A stretch of DNA of 64,000 nucleotides from Acanthamoeba lenticulata (GCA_002179805.1 NAVB01000040.1:21841-85840), one strand, 5' to 3'. Counted from the first letter of the stretch, positions 8,937 to 19,813 are shown. Notes: generated by a model from the letters alone, not told the origin. Numbers and translations are program-made.

Positions 8937-10764
8937 TCACCCAACGCGGTACCCAAAGTCAAGCAGACTTGACGTAATGGGAAAGCTGCCATTGGGCCAC
9001 GGCTGCAACAGATGGGGATACTTGGCCTGGAGCCTTTGGTATTGCTCCTGGAGGTGGGGCTGCCCAAACATGTACTGAAGGCCAAGCACGCGCACTGACG
9101 GGGGCAGTCGCTTGATGATCCGCTCCTCTGGATCCTCCTCCATGCACGGCCCCGAGTAAAAGCACAGGGTGTGCAGCTCGCTCAGCCCGCCCTGCTTTGC
9201 CCTGTGTCGTGGATTATTGAGACTCAGTCTTCCACTACATCCAGGGAAGCCGAAGGAAGTGTACGCTTCGTTCAACAAGAGGTCGATGTCGGTCTTTTTG
9301 CTCGATGGAAACCGTAGGAAGCGAAGCGCTGGCAGGCCTCGGGCGATAAACTGGACCAGCTCAGCATCCTCTGTCATGTTGGAAAGCGAGCTGGCCTTGA
9401 GGGACAACGCCTGCAAGGTGCTGGCTGTGCGCTCAAGTGTGCGCATATGGTCCTGGCCCACTTCCACGTACTCGCCCGTCACGAGCGCACGCAGGTTGCG
9501 CGCGGCATTGTCGTTGGTGAGCCTCTGCGCGCTGTACAAGCGCGAGCACTGCAGGGCTTCGAGCTGCGGCAGGCAATCGAGGAGCGCCTCCACGTAGAAC
9601 GTATTCGCTTCGTACCGCCCACCCAGGACGAGCGCCCGCAGGCGCGAGAACTGGCCCGGGAGCAGCACGGGCGGGCCGTGTGTGGGCGCGTGGAGGGGCG
9701 CATGGAAGCCCCGGAACAGCGCCAGCTCCTCGAGCTCGGGGCACATCTAGATCACCAGCGCTGGGTCAGCGAGCAGGATGACAGTCATCACCATCATCAC
9801 CCTTATCAGGCTGATGATGATGTTGCGCACAGCGCGACGACGAACCGTGGCAAGCTGCGACAGGAAGGCGTTGCCGTTGGAGGTGGGACCGCTGATCGAA
9901 AGGACGCGCAGGGACGTCGATGGGTGGTCGGCCAGATAGGCAAATGCGTTGTCATCGATGCCCGGGCAAGCATGGATGCGCAGTTCTTGCAGGCTGGTCA
10001 CTGCAAAGTCAAGAGTAAGAAGAGCTCAACAACCAACCAACGTTTTTCAAACCAAAGTCTCGTACGGTGAGGCCAAGCCAAGGCGTTGGTCGTGAATCGT
10101 GGGTTTTGGATGAGCGTCAGCTTGGCCAGCGAAGGGCAGCCCTGTGTGGGACCCGTTCGGGTGAGCCGATCAAGCCGGGAGGAGCTGAAAAGGGTTGGAG
10201 CGTACCTTCGCGATGAGGTGGAGAGCGTTGTCGGTCAAGGCCCAGCACTTGTCGATGCTCACCTCGCGCAAGGCGAACGGTGTCCCCTGTGGCTCTGTGC
10301 CGCCACCAGGGTTTTTAAGTTAGTTAAATATAATTCATTTATAAAATTTTTAAACTTCAAAAAAGAAAAACAAAAGAAGGGCGAGAACCTTGGGCGAGGT
10401 GGAGATAAGGGGTGAGGTGGTGGGCGAAGAGGCGCTGGAAGCAAGCGTCGGTGACGCGCATGCACATGTGCAGGCGGAGGTGGGTCAGGTGGGGCAGCAC
10501 GAGGAGCGCCATCATCTCGTCGTCCAGCCGTCGCGCCCGTTCCTCCGCCCCGCTGGTTCTCCCCGCATAGGTGGTGACCTTGCGTGACTGCTGTGGAGGC
10601 AGAGCAGACGAAAGGAGGCGATGAAGCAAGTCGTGGGTGATCTCAGGCGGGAGGCGGTGCACGCCCTCTCGCACACCATTTTCATGGCCCTCGAGCAGTT
10701 GCGCCAGCACTTCGTCTACGCTCTGGTCGTAGAGCCTTCTCGGTACGACACCAACCGCAGCCAT
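8937..10764 (-). CDS. Leucine-rich-repeat (RNI-like) protein
   Basis: Minus-strand multi-exon gene with start ATG at 10764 (MAAVGVVPRRLYDQSVDEVL). The first exon has an N-terminal helical stretch with RLPPEITHDLLHRLLSSALP, possibly a diverged F-box. Repeats then begin: LPHLTHLRLHMCMRVTDACF. After an AT-rich intron near 10310-10380 come LREVSIDKCWALTDNALH, LQELRIHACPGIDDNAF and LRVLSISGPTSNGNAF. The last exons read CPELEELALFRGF, LRALVLGGRYEANTF, LEALQCSRLYSAQRL and LHTLCFYSGP, ending FGYRVG. The 'C..L..L.L..C..ITD.A' rhythm is that of cysteine-type LRRs in F-box/LRR substrate receptors. No enzymatic motif. A ubiquitin-ligase adaptor role is inference. It is tandem with a second LRR gene upstream, suggesting duplication. 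Confidence 0.7.
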
Positions 10765-10885
10765 TCTGTGCTATCAACTTGTCGGGCGCAGCTGAAACTG
10801 CGGGTTCAGTTCTCGGTTTAATTGCATATTTTATTTTTTTTACGACAAAAAACAAGAAGAAATAAAATTGAAAACAAATTCAAAG

Positions 10886-12597
10886 TCAGAGGTGCGAAAA
10901 GGTGACGGCGAAGGAGACGCTGCAGCCGCGCGTGGACGGGCTGATCTGCAGGCCGGGCCTCAGTCGGCGCGCCTCGGCCAGGCCCTGTGCCGTGTGCTTT
11001 GCCCCGCTTAACTCGAGCATCCTGCGCAGTGAACGACGACAACATTTCAGCTCGACTTGCTCTCGTCTCGCCGCAGTGGGCCACTTATCAGGTTGTTGTG
11101 TACCTGAGCTGAGAACAGCCGCTCGTGAGGTAGCTGATGCCCGCGTCGGTGATCTGGGCGCACTCGAGCAACACCTGCGAAGAAAAGAAGCGATGAGTGT
11201 TTTGTTTGGAGCCAAGACGCGTGTGATCAGGTCAAGGACGGAGGAACGGGACCAAATGCGTGAGCCGGCCAGCCTTGAGCTGCATGAGGCCAAAGTCTGT
11301 GATGTGGCGGCCCGGGAGCGAGAGGAAGGCCAGTTGCGGGCAGATCCTCGTCAGCGTCTTGAGCGCGCGGTCCGTCAACGAGGCGACGTGGAAGCACAGG
11401 CGGGTGAGCCGCGCGGGCAGGCGCTCGCACAGCGCCACAAGTGCTCAGTTCGAGGTGGGTCAACGAGGGCAGCAGGCGCAGTCCGGCCAGCGCGTCGGAC
11501 GTGATCGTGCGATTGACGCGCATTGCGAGCGACGTCAAATGCCCCGAGGCGACGTTGGCCAACAGCTCGCTCACCGCGCTGTTGCGCTCACGCGCGTGGG
11601 TCAGCAAAGGCGGCGATCCAGCGCTGGGGAAGAGAACGTACGTCGAGTCGGCTTGGCAGGCGTCAAGGCAAAGCGTACGCAGCTGTGGGCACTTGTCGCG
11701 CAGGGCAGGGACGAGCTCTGCTGCCTTGCCTTCGAGGTCGTGCAGGAACAGGCGCTCGACGGTGGGCGACAAGTGGGCCAGCGTCCCCTCATTCCACTGG
11801 CGCAAGCGAGCGCAGACGAAAAGACACACGAAAAGGTCAGCCTCTTTTCCCCAAGGCCGGAGCTCAAGGTTCGCACCTCATCTTCCTTCAGACGAAGGCG
11901 CAGTGCGCGCAGCTGCGTGCAGCGGGCGAGCAGGTAGTCGACCGCCTTTGACGTGAACGTGTTGGGCTCCAGGTCCAGTGTCTGCAGCGACGCTCCACAG
12001 TGGTCGGCTGGAGGAGTTGTGTTGATGTGAGCCGAGAACAAGAGGAAAAAGAACAAAAAGCAAGGCCGCACCGAGGGCGATGAGGGAGCCATCGTCGACG
12101 CGGGTGTAGCCTTCGTAGTTTGCCGCCATTTGGCCCAGCGCGACGTGGGCCAGGCCAGGATTGTTGCGGCACAGGCGGCTCCAGCTGTCGGGCGTGGGCT
12201 CGCAGGCGGAGCCCACGAGCTCGAGCGTGTGCGGGGCCGTGAGCTGTGCGCTGAGCGCGACAAAGACCTGCTCGAGCACGGTGGTCAACGCCAACGAGGT
12301 GAGGCGCGACAACCGCGCGGCGCCGTCATCCGTCCTGATGGCGTCGCTCTTCATCTCGAGGTTCGACAAGCCGACGAGCGTGCCGCCGTGCGCGCCGACC
12401 AGGCTGGCCCATGTCTCGTCGGTGAACTGGCCACAGGCGTCGACACGCTCCAGGCACGGGTGGCTGGCGAACAAGGCCGCCAGTTCGGCCTGCGTCCAGT
12501 CGCAGACAGGTCCGTAGCCGCTCAGATAGGCAGCGAGCCTGATGTGACGCACGCGGTCCAGCCAGGGGCGCAGCCTCAGGAGAACGAGAGCACTCAT
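10886..12597 (-). CDS. Leucine-rich-repeat protein
   Basis: Second LRR gene, same strand and similar style as its downstream neighbour. The proposed start at 12597 gives MSALVLLRLRPWLDRVRHIR. Exon 1 contains HPCLERVDACGQFTDETW, LSNLEMKSDAIRTDDGAA, LTSLALTTVLEQVFVAL and LAHVALGQMAANYEGY. Following exons give LQTLDLEPNTFTSKAVDYLL, LRALRLRLKEDEV, VERLFLHDLEGKAAELV, LRTLCLDACQADSTYV, LTHLELSTCGALCERLPARL, LTRLCFHVASLTDRAL and LAFLSLPGRHITDFGLM. The short last exon ends VSFAVTFSHL. At least five introns with GT-AG ends. There is no recognisable N-terminal F-box in the visible frame. The ATG overlaps the stop of the upstream acidic gene by four bases (ATGA), so a more upstream exon sharing that region cannot be excluded. 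Confidence 0.65.
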
Positions 12598-13612
12598 GAG
12601 GGCAACCAGTCCCCGTTTTCCGTATATTCCAATCGCGCTGCCACTTGTCCCTCTTCGCGTTGTCGGTCTGGTCGTCGCTGTCCTGAGTCGCTTTCCGAAT
12701 CGCTGCAGTCCACCGCGAGCTTACGGTCCATCAGCAAGCCGCCCTTCAGCACGTAGTCTGGCTCGTCGTCGCTGATACTATCATCGTCGCGCTCCTCGTC
12801 ATCACTGCTGTCATCCTCGTCGTCCTCGCGGCTGACTCAGGCTTGGCTTGGGCTACTGTAGCAGTACGACGACTCGAGCTCCTTCTTCTTGGCAGCACTC
12901 AAGGTCCGCCTGCGCTGGCGCTCCGCCATCACGCGGCCATCAACATCTTCGTAGGCAGTGCCGACCGACCCGTTGCTGTCGCTGTATGCTTGTTCAGGCC
13001 TGACCCCGGAGTTGGCTCTGCTCTTGGGCGTGCTTGAAGCCTTCTTCACTTGAGGCTTTGCGTCGGCTGTTGCGACCGTCGAGTTGCTGCTGCTGCGGTA
13101 GTAATTGGCATACCAACTGGTGGCCGCCCCCTCCGCGTTGGGCCTCTCGCACTTGGCACGAAGCTCCGCCACAAATGCATCGACCGACTCGCTAGCATAG
13201 ATGCTGCCCCATGCCTCAGCTTGGCTGGCATACCCCTCCAGCACATGGTCCGGCTGGCTCAAGTGCTGGCTGGCCTCGTGCAGCTTTTGTTGTGGTGTTT
13301 CTGTTGTTTTCTTCTCCTTTTTCTCAACCGGTTGTGCAGCGGTGCGGGGCTCGCCTACGCCATGGGAGCTCTGCCCTTCCACCTCATGGCGCTGGTGAGT
13401 GGTGTCATCGACGCCTATCCCTGCAAGTAGGGCGTTGACCTCCTTTTTGTTGCCTTTGACTTGGCCATTCGTGGTGGCAGCTGGTCCCGTTTTGATTCAA
13501 TGGCAGCCCACCGGCGGCGAAGGGACATGAAATCGTACGCGCGTTCGCCCATCGCGTCAAGAGCCACTCAATGCTTGAACTGTTGTAGGCCTCCTCCCAC
13601 AAGTCAACGGTT
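12594..13612 (-). CDS. Acidic, low-complexity protein (5' end unresolved)
   Basis: Unrecognised protein. One exon (about 13490-12837) reads NGQVKGNKKEVNALLAGIG, HEASQHLSQPDHVLEGYAS, SVDAFVAELRAKCE and RQRRRTLSAAKKKELESS. A TGA at 12837-12839 interrupts this frame, but the same frame is open on the far side and clearly coding in style: REDDEDDSSDDEERDDDS, DEPDYVLKGGLLMDRKLAVD, ending ENGDWLPS. A 36-nt intron (GTACTG...GTCAG) removing the TGA would restore one frame. An upstream exon LWEEAYNSSSIEWLLTRWAN (about 13590-13530) joins in phase through a GTACGA donor, but no start ATG is visible, so the 5' end is uncertain. The acidic tail suggests a nuclear or chaperone-like role; this is only inference. 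Confidence 0.5.
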
Positions 13613-13670
13613 TTCGTTCACTTGCAACCCAACATTTGTCGACATTAAACCAAAACTTGGCCTACACCAT

Positions 13671-15722
13671 TCACATCTTGCCATCGCCAACGCGTTGTGG
13701 GCCAAAGTGGCTCTCGAGCATGGACTGCCGCAGCTCCCATGACTTGGCTCGCTTCAGCTGGTCGTACCTAGGGAGCCCAATCAAGAGCTGGTCAGTCCGC
13801 CGACCGACGAACAGCGCGAGGGCGCTGAATGGAGTCGTACCTCTGCTTGTCTTCCTCGGCCTCCTTGTGCATCCCGACGAGGTCGTAACAAGCCGATCTA
13901 CGCCGCCCAAAGATGTCATTAGTGAACTGCAGATAGAAAAAGAGGGAAAGAGAGAAGACGCTCGAGTTACCGGTCCAGGTAAGCGTCAAACAGCTCCGGG
14001 TTGAGCTTGATCGCCTCAGTTTGGTCGTCGATCGCCTTGTAGAACTCTGAGTCGTTGAAGTGCACCTTCCCGCGGTAGTGATAGGCCTATGGGTCCCCAT
14101 TCGGGTGTCAGTGTGCGTGTGGATGACGGGGACGCGTTAAAAGCGTACAAAGGGAAGGAACTTGGGGTTGTCGAGCATGATGGCGTTGTTGAGATCGGTA
14201 AGCGCGACGGGAAGGTCGCCGTAATGAAGGTAGCAAACGCCGCGTCGCAGCATCGCGTCGGAGAGGAGGTCGGAGCTGTTCAGCCGCTCTGTACTCATCC
14301 TCGGTAAAACGTACGTCACAAAACTAAATCCATCCGAGATGAGCGTGTGGCCGTACGGTCAACAGCGTCGACGGCGTGCGAGGTGTAGTATTGGTCAAAC
14401 ATTTCAATGTAAGTGTCGTAGGCCTGGATCGCGCCCAGCCAGTCCCCTATGCGTACGGACGGTCTCACTCGAGTGAGTCCAACGCGCACCACTTGATGCG
14501 GTCTCATCAAGCGGATGAGGGGCCCTACGTTCTTTCTGGAGGCAGAGGCCCCGCTGGAAAAAGGCCGGGGCGTAGGTGGAGTCGGCCGCGCAGGCCTTGT
14601 CCAGCAGCTCGGCCGCCTTTCGCCACTCCTTGTTCTCCACCTTGTGTTGGGCCTGCGACAGCATCGTCAACCGTGCCCTGAGCAGCGCCATGATGGCGGT
14701 GATGCTGGCGCGGGCGTACCTTGCCATACCAGAGCTCGGCCACGACAAAGCCGTGCTCGGGGGCGTGCTGGAGGCCCTGGTCAAAGAGACGCTCGGCCGT
14801 CTCCAGGTAGCCCTCGTTCAGGTTGAGGAAGCCCAGGCGGTGGTAGGCCTCCACGCACTCGGGGTTGAGCTCGATGGCCCGCTGGTAATGGGCTTCGGCC
14901 TCGTCAAAGCCGGTGTGGCGGCCGCCCGCCATGCGCTCCTTGCTCTCGCCCAGCTTCACCAGCAAGAAGGCCATCCGCTGGCGCCAATGCTGTCGTGTGT
15001 GTATGTGTATTCGTTTCCGTCAGCACATGTACTAAAGCTCGCAGCGTTGAGCGTGTTGACCTGGAGGCCGCGCGTGGCGTCCTGCTCGAGGATGGCGACG
15101 GCCTCGGAGTACTTCTGGTCGCTGGCGGCGTAGTTGCCCACGGCCAAGTACATGTCGCCCAGCCGCTCTGCGTGGTCACAGGTGAGCGCGCGTGTGAGTG
15201 CGTGGGACGACAGCGCACTGGGAAGCGGGCGGTGCGGCCGGACCGAGGACGTCATAGTTCTGGGGATCATGGGCGAGGATCTCGTGCATGCCGGCGATGG
15301 CCTCCTCCGTCTGGTCGGCCTCCCAGAGCTCCTCCACGCGCTTGAAGATGGACTTGACCTCGGAAACCACCTCGGCCGGCTTGATGGGCTCCTGTGTCAA
15401 GACCAGCAGTCATGATGAGGCGCACGCAATGAGACGTGAGGGAGAGCGACGTTGTGCAGGTGCAGCTTACGGTCACGTAATCGTCATCACGGTGAGCAGC
15501 TCTGATGCCACAAAGAGGGTTGGCCGAGAAGAACCGAGCAAACAGCTGTGGGCGGTGCAAAGGCAAGCCGATGCGGGAGTGAGATTTTCCAGAAATGAGC
15601 GCTCGAACTGCGCCGGAAGGCTGCAATCGCGCGGCGGGAGTGCAGCTGGAAGTGGCTCGAGTTGCCACCGTTCCGGTGAGCCTCAGCGGCAGATTGTTCG
15701 AGAGGACAAGTCGACGCTGCAT
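13671..15722 (-). CDS. TPR-repeat protein, probably mitochondrial
   Basis: Multi-exon gene with ATG at 15722. The N-terminus is Arg/Ser/Leu-rich without acidic residues (MQRRLVLSNNLPLRL, then GKSHSRIGLPLHR), typical of a mitochondrial presequence. Exons then give VKSIFKRVEELWEADQTEEA, ERLGDMYLAVGNYAASDQ, AHYQRAIELNPECVEAYHRL, GYLETAERLFDQGLQHAP, NKEWRKAAELLDKACAADST, GDWLGAIQAYDTYIEMFDQY, LHYGDLPVALTDLNNAIM and FYKAIDDQTEAIKLNPELFD, i.e. about eight tetratricopeptide repeats, ending FGPQRVGDGKM. TPR arrays are protein-interaction scaffolds; no catalytic domain is seen. It is divergent from MIX23, another mitochondrial protein, with only 64 nt between start codons, so the pair may be co-expressed. 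Confidence 0.75.
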
Positions 15723-15786
15723 CAAGTTGTAATTTTCGTTTGTTTTCTTTTATCATTACGGCCATTTATTTTTTTCTTCTTGCCTG

Positions 15787-16465
15787 ATGGAGCTGCGTGA
15801 AGAGGACCTCATCCCTTGCGAAGACTTCAACTTCTTTGAAGCCAAGCTGACCTCGCTGCGTAAAGCGGATGATCTCATCTCCATTGAGCTCAACAAGATA
15901 GATGTCAATTCTCAGGCTGATTGCGGCAACATCTGGAAGAAGCTCACTGCAGGCACGCTTCTGCTCATCATATGAACCATTGTGCCACACCGAGCTGCGG
16001 GGCTTTTCTCGGAATTGGCTGGGTAAGATGCAGACACACTGACCTGTCGTTGTTGTCTCTGTTGTTGTCCGCAGGGTACGAGCTGAGGGACAGGTCCATT
16101 CAACGATGCCTGGAGGGCGCGACGGCGAGTGTTGAGTCACTGCGGGCTCAGGTCAAGGCGGACCCCGATGACACCGACCTCGAGCTGGACCTCCTGCGCG
16201 AGCGGGACAGGCTCAGCAACATCAAGTGTGCGTCCTTCTGCTCTCTTTCTCCTCTACTTCCACCTTTGTCTTGCGTTCTGACTTGTGCACGGCCATTCCC
16301 TTTCCCTGCAACGCTGCAGCCGAGTTGACGGTCGAGCAGATCGTGAAGAACCGGTCGCTGATGCTCTTCAAGGACAAGTGCCACTCGTTCCAGGAGGCAC
16401 GCTCCTACCGATCCGCCGCCCGGCAGGTGACCAAGGACGTCGTGGGCCCCTCCAGCCGAAAGTGA
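15787..16465 (+). CDS. MIX23: MIX23 / CCDC58 mitochondrial protein
   Basis: Small coiled-coil protein of the mitochondrial intermembrane space (CCDC58 family; in yeast a CX9C-type factor linked to protein import). Three exons: 15787-15952, 16075-16227, 16320-16465, giving 154 aa. Key blocks: PCEDFNFFEAKLTSLRKADD, ISIELNKIDVNSQADCGNIW, YELRDRSIQRCLEGATASVE, DLLRERDRLSNIK and SELTVEQIVKNRSLMLFKDK. These align along the length of human CCDC58, including 'QSEL.VE.VV..RS...F...C'. The exon 2/3 junction at a GTGCGT donor restores the serine of SELTVEQ. Exon 1 appears to end at a GC donor (G|GCACGC), a non-canonical GC-AG intron. It is head-to-head with the TPR gene. Confidence 0.88.
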
Positions 16466-16537
16466 AAAGCCAACCTGTTGTTGTTGTTGCTGCTGGCAAA
16501 AGATGTTTCACACAACATCATGGTGCTGCTGCTGCTC

Positions 16538-18934
16538 TCAGTCTTGTCGGATGACGGGCACGCGCAGTTTGTAGAAGACTTGGCACCCGGCCGCCGGCTT
16601 CTGGACGCCCACCAGCGCCATCCAGTTGGGCTCGGGCACGGGCTCGAGGAGCTCGAGCTGGTAGTGGTACAGCACAAGCGTCACGAACACGGCGATCTCC
16701 TGTACACGTCCGCGCACAGGTCAGGTGTGCAACACAACGCAACAACCACCGAACACAACGCAACAACATGTTGAACTGCTTGCCATAAGGACGTACATGA
16801 TAGGCAAAGAACTTGCCCGGACAGCGGTACTTGCCGGCCCCAAACGCGATGAAGTTGAGCCGGTCGCGGCCCTCTTTGTCGATGTCCTGCACGCGCGCGC
16901 ACCGGCCATCAGCGCCGACCGCCACAAAGCGCGCGCGCGTGTGTGCGACGCACATTCCATCGATCGGGCTTGAACGTGTCGGGCTCGTCGTAGAGGCGCT
17001 CGTCTCGCTGTGACCACAGCGGGCTCAGGCACAGAAAGTGCCCGGCCGGGACCTGGACACAACAAGCTTGTGAGCCAAACCGACAATTAATTGGGGGAAT
17101 GTTGTTGGGTGGGCGTACGGTGTAGCCGCCAATGGGCAGTGGCTGCTGCGTGGCGCGGACGATGATGGGCGCAGAGCGGAGGCGCAGAGCCTCCGTGATG
17201 GCGTTGTTGACTCGTCGTAGCGAAGCAAAGTCATTATAGGTCAGCACGCCCGAGCTGGACTTCATCTTGGCTGCAGCCCATCGGTGAGCCGCAGGGTAAA
17301 AAATAAAATAAAATGACGAACCATCGATCTCCTTGTGGACGAGGTTGAGCTCGTGCGGGTGGGTCAGGAGGTAGGTGAGGGTCCAGAAGATGGCCGGGAT
17401 GGTATTGGCCTCCGACGCCCACAAGATAGCCAGCAGCCACGAGTTCGAGCCCCCGCCCCCGCCCACCGATTCCAGAATCTGCGGTATCAGTTGTGTGCGC
17501 ACAGCTTAGTTGGACGTGGACAAGAGCACAAGCTCTCGTCAAGACTTTTGCATTTACCTCCCGTCCGAGGAGGAAGGACCGGTTCTTGCCCGACGCGGCC
17601 CGCTCGCGCTCCTCCCGCTTGTAGAATGCGCTCGTCTCTGCACATGCGCAGCAGAGAACGGAATGAATGGCATTCTCCACATCGGTCGAAACAAGCATGA
17701 GCTTGTCTCTCTCTCTCTCTCTCTCTCTCTCGAGAGCAGCTGCAACGCACCGGCAAGAAAGTCGAGGAGCCGCGCCTTGCTACGCCGGAAGCGGCGCAGA
17801 AAGAGGTGCGGGATGGAGGACGAGGCGAGCTCAAAGTCCTCGTCAAAGTGATCAAAATCGGTGAGCAGGCTCTTGTCCTGCCCCATCGGCGTCATGTAGT
17901 TGAGCTTTCAACGTCGTTGTTTGGTATTTGCGTTGGCACGCACCTTGGTAGGATCGACGAGGCTATTCTCCTTGTTGATCCCGAAGAGTAGATCGGCAGA
18001 CGACCAGAAGATGACCTGCTTGATCATCTCGTAGAGGTCGCTTGTGCCCCTGAGATGGAAGCCACGGACACATGCATGCACATCATCAGCGATGCTCATC
18101 AACTGCTGCGCCCGGCTGCACCGTACTTGTCGTCCCAATCGTCGACAAAGGCCTTGACGATCTTGTTGCAGAGACCTGCACGCGCATTGCGTCGTCGACA
18201 AAGCCACGGCAGGTCAGAGCCGAAGAAGAGCACCAGGATGGCGTGGCACTTACTGGCGCTTACCTGATGTGTAGTGAGTCGAGAGGTTCTTGGGCAGCAG
18301 CCGGGCGCGCACGCATTCGAGGGCCGCGTTGTGGTGTGTGAAGTAGGAGTCCTTGGGCACGCCGAATCCGCGCGAGAGGAACGGCTGGGTCGCGTTCTGG
18401 AAGTCGATCCTGTCGTAGATCATCCAACCCCTCGTCCGCCCATTGTTACCGACCAGCCCCTGCTTGCGGGAGCTGGTGCACATACACGTCCTCCGTCGTG
18501 GAGAAGTAGGTCTTGAAATGCTCCGGGTCGGTGAGAAACGTCATGTAGCGCCCGGCCACATGCAAGGTCCACACGGAGCCATACTACCGGTAGGCACGTG
18601 ATAATGATTTTAAATAGAAAATAAAAATGGCAAAAGGGAATAAAAATGGTGCAATGCATTATTGTACCCGTTCATGGCAGGCGCGCAAGAAGAGGGCGGG
18701 CTTGGCACGGCCGAAGGTGATGGCGGCGCCCACCCACGGCAGCCACCCAGTGATGAGGGGCGGCTCGCCGCGGGCTGCTGCTCGGTACACGCGCCACCAG
18801 TGCCCGGCCGCGAAGAGAACCAAGAGCGCGATGAGGCCGCACCCGACCACCACGATGCTCAACGCGATGGGCGCTGCTTCCCACAACCCTGCAAACGAAG
18901 CCGGATCGAGCGCCGCGTCGCCACCTTTCGCCAT
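16538..18934 (-). CDS. Cytochrome P450, CYP7/CYP8/CYP39-like
   Basis: Membrane-bound heme monooxygenase, most like sterol/oxysterol hydroxylases of the CYP7 clan (substrate inferred only). Start ATG at 18934 gives MAKGGDAAL, then a membrane anchor (PIALSIVVVGCGLIALLVLF) and PLITGWLPWVGAAITFGR. Further exons give GSVWTLHVAGRYMTFLTDPE, GFGVPKDSYFTHHN, LYEMIKQVIFWSSADLLFG and SIPHLFLRRFRRSKARLLDF. The I-helix is LLAILWASEANTIPAIFWTL, with the 'WAS.ANTIPA.FW' form typical of CYP7 rather than the usual AGxDTT. The K-helix is ITEALRLRSAPIIVR (ExxR), the PERF-like block is PDTFKPDRW, and the heme loop is FIAFGAGKYRCPGKFFA. The C-terminus is QVFYKLRVPVIRQD. About nine introns; one carries a (TC)n microsatellite. 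Confidence 0.9.
17706..17731. repeat. (TC)n microsatellite in a P450 intron
   Basis: Thirteen tandem TC dinucleotides (GA on the gene strand), immediately followed by CGAGAGC, inside an intron of the P450 gene. Confidence 0.9.
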
Positions 18935-18948
18935 CTTTTGTTCCGGTT

Positions 18949-19449
18949 GTGGAAAATGTATTATTGCAGCTATTCTCTCTTCATTTCCCTCCTTTCAAAT
19001 TCAAAAGGCCGAAAAATAAGTCGACAAGGCCTGGTCGAAAACGATTGGTAGCGACAACACCTGTTCGCGCAAAAGGGCGCAAAGTACAAACGACGCCCGA
19101 GGGAAGGTGTTTTCCTCAAGCGCCAGCCGATCGCAAGCACATGGGCAAAGCCAAGTCTTCGAAGAAGTACCAAAAGCTGAGGAGGGAGACACGCAAGGAG
19201 ATGCATGAACTGAAGACAGAGCTGAGGAAGGAGATGCATGAACTGAGGACGGAGCTGAGGAAGGAGATGCATGAACTGAAGACAGAGCTGAGGAAGGAGA
19301 TACATGAACTGAGAACAGAGCTGAGGAAGGACTTCCTTGAGCACCGGGAGCCACGTAAAATGAGTGAAGGACACCTACCGATACCCCCCTTTATCCCCAA
19401 GGCACTACACCTACTCCCTTCCCTTCCTGCTCATCCAGTTGAGGTCTGA
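18949..19449 (+). CDS. Basic protein with 11-residue coiled-coil repeats
   Basis: Unrecognised protein. The frame is open from an ATG at 18949, but the ATG at 19141 (MGKAKSSKKYQKLRRETRK) is an equally plausible start and leaves a 206-nt divergent promoter with the P450 gene; from 18949 the gap is only 14 nt. Four near-perfect 33-bp tandem units encode RKEMHELKTEL with K/R and M/I variation, followed by a degenerate fifth unit (RKDFLEHRE). The C-terminus is Pro/His-rich. An 11-residue period with alternating charge predicts a continuous, possibly right-handed coiled coil. Because the repeat length is a multiple of three, other frames over it are open too. The coding status is therefore only moderately sure. 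Confidence 0.5.
   Translation: MENVLLQLFSLHFPPFKFKRPKNKSTRPGRKRLVATTPVRAKGRKVQTTPEGRCFPQAPADRKHMGKAKSSKKYQKLRRETRKEMHELKTELRKEMHELRTELRKEMHELKTELRKEIHELRTELRKDFLEHREPRKMSEGHLPIPPFIPKALHLLPSLPAHPVEV
19192..19323 (+). repeat. Tandem 33-bp repeat, four units
   Basis: Units at 19192, 19225, 19258 and 19291 differ at only a few positions each (AAGACA versus AGGACG, ATG versus ATA). A fifth, diverged unit begins at 19324. The high identity suggests recent expansion by slippage or unequal exchange. Confidence 0.9.
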
Positions 19450-19813
19450 CGTTTTCGTAGGTGCGTCAGTCAACGCCTGTACAAGAGGAAACCTCTGCTG
19501 CCCTGTCAAGGCGCTGACTCGATCTGCCAGGACCCCAACGACACTAGCGAGGATGTAGACAAAGGGAACATCTCCTCTCCCGAACAAAGAACTTTCAGAT
19601 AACTCATAGGGGAGGTACTGTAGAATGACAATGGGGTGTTGAGTAAGCCTTGTACGGCCCAAAGTAAAACACTTCTTTCTTAGTTCTTAGTTTGCTTGAG
19701 TCGTTCTGCTCGAAGAGTGCATATGAGCTGAACCTGGACCTGGTCGTCTTGCCAGCCTCAATTGCTTTGCGCGCTCCCCGCAAGCCAAGTGCTCCCGCCC
19801 ACGCCGATCATAA
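19450..19813. other. Spacer upstream of RAB3GAP2 homologue
   Basis: 364 nt with no supported gene. A minus-strand open frame at 19662-19411 lacks recognisable motifs and introns. It likely contains the promoter of the next plus-strand gene. Confidence 0.4.

Noticed and set aside
9447..10070. 207-codon plus-strand ORF
   Set aside because: Antisense shadow of the LRR exons on the minus strand; no motif, while the minus strand has clear LRRs and splice sites.
11260..11956. Plus-strand ORFs of 171-225 codons
   Set aside because: Shadows of the second LRR gene; Arg/Ser/Ala-rich composition typical of antisense GC-rich coding DNA.
17700..17735. Possible CRISPR-like or regulatory repeat
   Set aside because: It is a simple (TC)n microsatellite inside a P450 intron; no spacer structure, and the genome is eukaryotic.
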